Shown piece after piece: positions 61,051-64,000 of a stretch of DNA of 64,000 bases. Source of the stretch: Ramlibacter pallidus. GTDB lineage: Bacteria > Pseudomonadota > Gammaproteobacteria > Burkholderiales > Burkholderiaceae_C. The translations under genes and the position numbers were made by a program. Each line of letters begins with the position of its first letter. Position 1 is the stretch's first letter. The DNA lies in NCBI RefSeq assembly GCF_015070875.1, contig NZ_JADDIV010000001.1:341144-405143 (forward strand). The letters run 5' to 3'. A model generated the notes under the pieces. It had not been told where the DNA came from, made no database searches, and saw nothing but the letters and a program-made list of their open reading frames with translations.

Positions 61051-61869
61051 TCACTGCGCCGGAGCGCGCTGCGGCGGGCGGGCGCCCGGCGCGGCCGGGG
61101 CGTCCGCGGGCGCCGCCGACTCGTCGGGCAGCGGTGGCGGCACTTCGCGGTCGTCCTGGAACCGGTCGATCTCGGCGCGGCGGCGCTGCAGGTAGGCGTC
61201 GCGCGTGAAGGAATAGCGGTCGAGCGAAGCCTCGTCCAGCACGTTGCTCACGCGCAGGAGGTTGGAACGCCGGTCGACGATCCGCACGGCGTTGAGCGTG
61301 TTGCGGGCGCCGGCGGGGTCGACCTGGCGCAGCAGGTCGCCCTGCCAGTCCACCGGGAGCGCGGCGGTGTCGCGCAGGGTCGAGGGTCCGAGCAGCGGCA
61401 GCACCAGGTAAGGGCCGGCGGGCACGCCCCAGCGCCCCAGCGTCTGGCCGAAGTCCTCGCGGTGCTTCTCGATGTTCAGGTCGCTGGCGACGTCGAAGAT
61501 GCCGAACACGCCGAAGAAGGTGTTGATGTGGAAGCGCGCGACGCTTTCCTCGGCGTCCTGCAGCCGGAACTGCAGCAGGCTGTTGACGGCGGACCAGGCG
61601 TCGCCGAGGTTGCTGAAGAAGTTCGACACACCGGTGCGGACCAGCGGCGGCACCGTCTCGCGGTAGAACGTCGCCGTCGGCTTGAGCAGCACGCGGTCGA
61701 CGCCCTCGTTGAATTCGGTGACCCCGCGGTTGAACGGCTCCCACGGATCCCGCGGGTTGTACGACGCGGACTGCGTGCCGGTGGTGGCGCAGCCCTGCAG
61801 CACGGCGAGCGTGAGCGCCAGCAGCAGCGCGGCGGGCGCGCGGCGCGCCTGCGAGCGGACAAGTTTCAT
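61051..61869 (-). CDS. mlaA: Outer-membrane lipoprotein MlaA (VacJ)
   Basis: A 272-residue lipoprotein with lipobox LQGC (Cys27). YNPRDPWEPFNRGVTEFNEGVDR and VARFHINTFFGVFGIFDVASDLN are family signatures; VVGTL-type membrane contacts surround the donut-shaped fold. It extracts misplaced phospholipid from the outer leaflet. The gene is inside the mla operon, unlike E. coli where it is elsewhere. The last 35 residues are Pro/Ala-rich. Confidence 0.95.
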   Translation of the reverse strand: MKLVRSQARRAPAALLLALTLAVLQGCATTGTQSASYNPRDPWEPFNRGVTEFNEGVDRVLLKPTATFYRETVPPLVRTGVSNFFSNLGDAWSAVNSLLQFRLQDAEESVARFHINTFFGVFGIFDVASDLNIEKHREDFGQTLGRWGVPAGPYLVLPLLGPSTLRDTAALPVDWQGDLLRQVDPAGARNTLNAVRIVDRRSNLLRVSNVLDEASLDRYSFTRDAYLQRRRAEIDRFQDDREVPPPLPDESAAPADAPAAPGARPPQRAPAQ

Positions 61870-62357
61870 TTCTTCTGCGTCCCTGGATTCGTGGCCGGTG
61901 GGCCTTCCGCCGCCTTGTTGTAGAGGAACTGCCCGATCAGGTTTTCCAGTACGACCGCGGATTGCGTGGTGGTGATGGTATCGCCGGCGGCCAGCGGCTT
62001 GTCGTCAGCGCCCGCCTCGATCCCGATGTATTGCTCACCCAGGAGACCGCTCGTGAGGATCTTCAGCGAGCTGTCCTTGGGGAACTGGTAACGATTTTCC
62101 ATCGCCAGCCCCACCCGGGCCTGGAAGGACTTGTCGTCGAACGTGATGGATTCCACACGCCCGACGACCACACCGGCGCTCTTGACCGCCGCGCCGGGCT
62201 TCAGGCCGCCGATGTTGTCGAACTTCGCGGCCAGGGCATAGGTCGACTGGAAGCTCAGCGACAGCAGGTTGGCCGCCTGCAGCGCCAGGAACACCAGCGC
62301 GGCCGCGCCGATGAGCACGAAGAGCCCGACCCAGACGTCGTTCTTGTTCCGTTCCAT
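61866..62357 (-). CDS. mlaD: MCE domain protein MlaD
   Basis: A 163-residue protein with one N-terminal membrane helix (VWVGLFVLIGAAALVFLALQAANLL) and one MCE domain (YALAAKFDNIGGLKPGAAVKSAGVVVGRV). It forms the hexameric lipid channel of the Mla complex. It overlaps mlaA by ATGA. Confidence 0.96.
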   Translation of the reverse strand: MERNKNDVWVGLFVLIGAAALVFLALQAANLLSLSFQSTYALAAKFDNIGGLKPGAAVKSAGVVVGRVESITFDDKSFQARVGLAMENRYQFPKDSSLKILTSGLLGEQYIGIEAGADDKPLAAGDTITTTQSAVVLENLIGQFLYNKAAEGPPATNPGTQKK

Positions 62358-62402
62358 TTCAGTACTCCAATCTTTCTTCCCAGTGCCGCCGCGGAGCCTG
62401 CT

Positions 62403-63185
62403 CTAGATGCTGAACATCATCGCGGTCAGCACGAAATCGAGGGCGAGCACGGCCAGCGACGCGACGACGACCGTGCGGGTCGTCGCGCGCGACACGCCTT
62501 CCGGCGTCGGCTTGGCCTCGTAGCCCTGCAGCACGGCGATGAACGTCACCGCGGTGCCGAACACCAGGCTCTTGATGACGCCGTTGCCGACGTCCTTGAA
62601 CACGTCGACGCCCCCCTGCATCTGGCTCCAGAAGGCGCCGGGGTCCACGCCGATCAGCATGACCCCCACCAGGTAGCCGCCGAGGATGCCGACGGCGCTG
62701 AACACCGCGGTGAGCAGCGGCATCACGATGACGCCGCCCCAGAAGCGCGGCGCCAGGATCCTTTGCACGGGGTCGACGGCCATCATCTCCATGGCGGAAA
62801 GCTGCTCGCCGGCCTTCATGAGCCCGATCTCGGCGGTGAGCGACGTTCCGGCGCGACCGGCGAACAGCAGCGCGGTGACCACCGGCCCCAGTTCGCGCAC
62901 GAGGCTGAGCGCCACCATCAGGCCCAGCGCCTCCGACGAACCATAACGCTGCAGGATGTAGTAGCCCTGCAGCGCCAGCACGAAGCCGACGAACAGGCCG
63001 GACACCCCGATGATCGCCAGTGAAAAGTTGCCGAGGAAATGGACCTGGTCACGCAGCAGCTTGCCGCGCGCGAACGTGGGTCCCACCAGGGACAGGAGGC
63101 GCAGCAGCAGGCGCGTGGCATGGCCGATGTCGACCAGCTTGCGGCGCGTGGCGAAGCCGACGTCGGCGGGGTTCCACCAGGTCAT
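62403..63185 (-). CDS. mlaE: Mla ABC permease MlaE
   Basis: A 260-residue permease with about five helices. GNFSLAIIGVSGLFVGFVLALQGYYIL and the elbow ELGPVVTALLFAGRAGTSLTAEIGLMK are MlaE/YrbE signatures. It overlaps mlaF by ATGA and precedes mlaD by 45 bases. Confidence 0.96.
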   Translation of the reverse strand: MTWWNPADVGFATRRKLVDIGHATRLLLRLLSLVGPTFARGKLLRDQVHFLGNFSLAIIGVSGLFVGFVLALQGYYILQRYGSSEALGLMVALSLVRELGPVVTALLFAGRAGTSLTAEIGLMKAGEQLSAMEMMAVDPVQRILAPRFWGGVIVMPLLTAVFSAVGILGGYLVGVMLIGVDPGAFWSQMQGGVDVFKDVGNGVIKSLVFGTAVTFIAVLQGYEAKPTPEGVSRATTRTVVVASLAVLALDFVLTAMMFSI

Positions 63186-63997
63186 TTCAGGCCCTCGCTG
63201 AAGTCTTCGTTGACCGAGGGACCGGGATAGTGGAAGTGCACCGGGCCTTCCGGCTCCGCGTGCACGAACTGGTGCACCAGCGGGTCGACGGAGCCGCGTA
63301 CCTCCTGCGGTGTGCCCTGCGCGGCGATCTTGCCGTTCGCCAGGATGATGACGCGGTCGGCGATGCGGAAGGTCTCTTCCAGGTCGTGCGAGACGACGAT
63401 GCTGGTGATGCCGAGCGTGTCGTTCAGCCGCCGGATCAGTTGCGCGGCGGTGCCGAGCGAGATCGGGTCCAGTCCCGCGAACGGTTCGTCGTACATCACC
63501 AGGTCGGGGTCGAGCGCGATCGCCCGCGCGAGCGCGACGCGCCGGGCCATGCCGCCCGAAACCTGGCTGGGCATCAGGTCGCGCGCGCCGCGCAGCCCCA
63601 CGGCGTTGAGCTTCATCAGCACGATGTCGCGGATCAGGTTCTCCGGCAGCCCGGAGTGCTCGCGCAACGGGAAGGCCACGTTGTCGAACACCGAGAGGTC
63701 GGTGAACAGCGCGCCGAACTGGAACAGCATGCCCATGCGGCGGCGCACGCGGTACAGGCCGGCACTGTCCATGCCGCCGACGTCCTCGCCGTCGAACAGC
63801 ACCGCGCCGCCCTGCGGCCGGACCTGCCCGCCGACCAGCCGCAGGACGGTGGTCTTGCCCCCGCCCGACGCCCCCATGAGCGCAGTCACCTTGCCGCGGG
63901 GCACGGTGAAGCTGAGGTCATCGAGGATGCGGCGCTGGTCGTAGCCGAAGCTCACGTTGCGGCATTCGACCAGCGCGCTGGGGTCGGGTTCGGTCAT
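63182..63997 (-). CDS. mlaF: Mla ABC ATPase MlaF
   Basis: A 271-residue ATPase. Walker A is GASGGGKTT, the signature is VSGGMARRVALA, Walker B is LVMYDEPFAGLD and the H-loop is VSHDLEE. It powers lipid transport by MlaFEDB. The start MTEPDPSALVECRN lies three bases inside the right window edge, so the upstream promoter is out of view. Confidence 0.96.
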   Translation of the reverse strand: MTEPDPSALVECRNVSFGYDQRRILDDLSFTVPRGKVTALMGASGGGKTTVLRLVGGQVRPQGGAVLFDGEDVGGMDSAGLYRVRRRMGMLFQFGALFTDLSVFDNVAFPLREHSGLPENLIRDIVLMKLNAVGLRGARDLMPSQVSGGMARRVALARAIALDPDLVMYDEPFAGLDPISLGTAAQLIRRLNDTLGITSIVVSHDLEETFRIADRVIILANGKIAAQGTPQEVRGSVDPLVHQFVHAEPEGPVHFHYPGPSVNEDFSEGLK

Positions 63998-64000
63998 CCG

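Overview
The window is GC-rich DNA, dense with short-gapped genes, from a Gram-negative betaproteobacterium. The gene orders sspB-sspA-petC-petB-petA, mlaFEDACB-ABC exporter-ibaG-murA-his-tat and nif3-pdxA/mscL, together with a MobA-type 3-hydroxybenzoate hydroxylase, point to Burkholderiales, most likely Comamonadaceae (Ramlibacter/Variovorax-like). The family is inferred from gene content and order, not from a marker-gene search. No insertion sequence, prophage, CRISPR array or rRNA was seen, and no gene-free stretch exceeds about 230 bases.

Layout. (1) 1-6195, minus strand: surface-polysaccharide precursors. rfbB-rfbD-rfbA-rfbC make dTDP-L-rhamnose; a TviB-type dehydrogenase, a WbpB/WlbA-type oxidoreductase and a WbpD-type acetyltransferase (cut by the window edge) would make a diacetamido-uronic acid sugar nucleotide. 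(2) 6276-14270: a neutral-lipid/storage-granule neighbourhood. It holds a 661-residue two-domain fatty acyl-CoA reductase-like protein, a phasin-like protein, a patatin lipase, a TetR regulator, a TPR protein, a hemerythrin, a WS/DGAT acyltransferase, an acyl-CoA-binding protein and a PHA-granule system protein. Together they look like a wax-ester or triacylglycerol locus. (3) 14263-22998: a metallopeptidase-like lipoprotein, a molybdopterin oxidoreductase, an amino-acid-type binding protein, two M20 peptidases, a DUF2817 peptidase and coaX. (4) 24011-28335: a quorum-sensing locus of the CqsA/LqsA alpha-hydroxyketone type, with synthase, membrane histidine kinase, response regulator and a LuxR-type regulator. 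A 20-bp dyad resembling a las/lux box lies upstream of the synthase gene.

(5) 28431-37129: secA, an M23 peptidase, dciA, an alpha/beta hydrolase, the divergent mobA/mobR pair with a clear 19-bp operator-like palindrome, and a DapB-like protein. (6) 37190-46340: tRNA-Thr, sspBA, petABC, mscL, pdxA, a NIF3 protein, a degenerate GGDEF membrane protein and an HtrA protease. (7) 46341-63997: an unbroken minus-strand run of about 17.6 kb: mlaFEDACB, an ABC-2 exporter, ibaG, murA, hisGDCBHA-(AAA ATPase)-hisFIE, a small membrane protein, hinT and tatABC.

The two regions most worth a second look are the predicted wax-ester/neutral-lipid locus and the CqsA-type quorum-sensing locus with its lux-box-like site.
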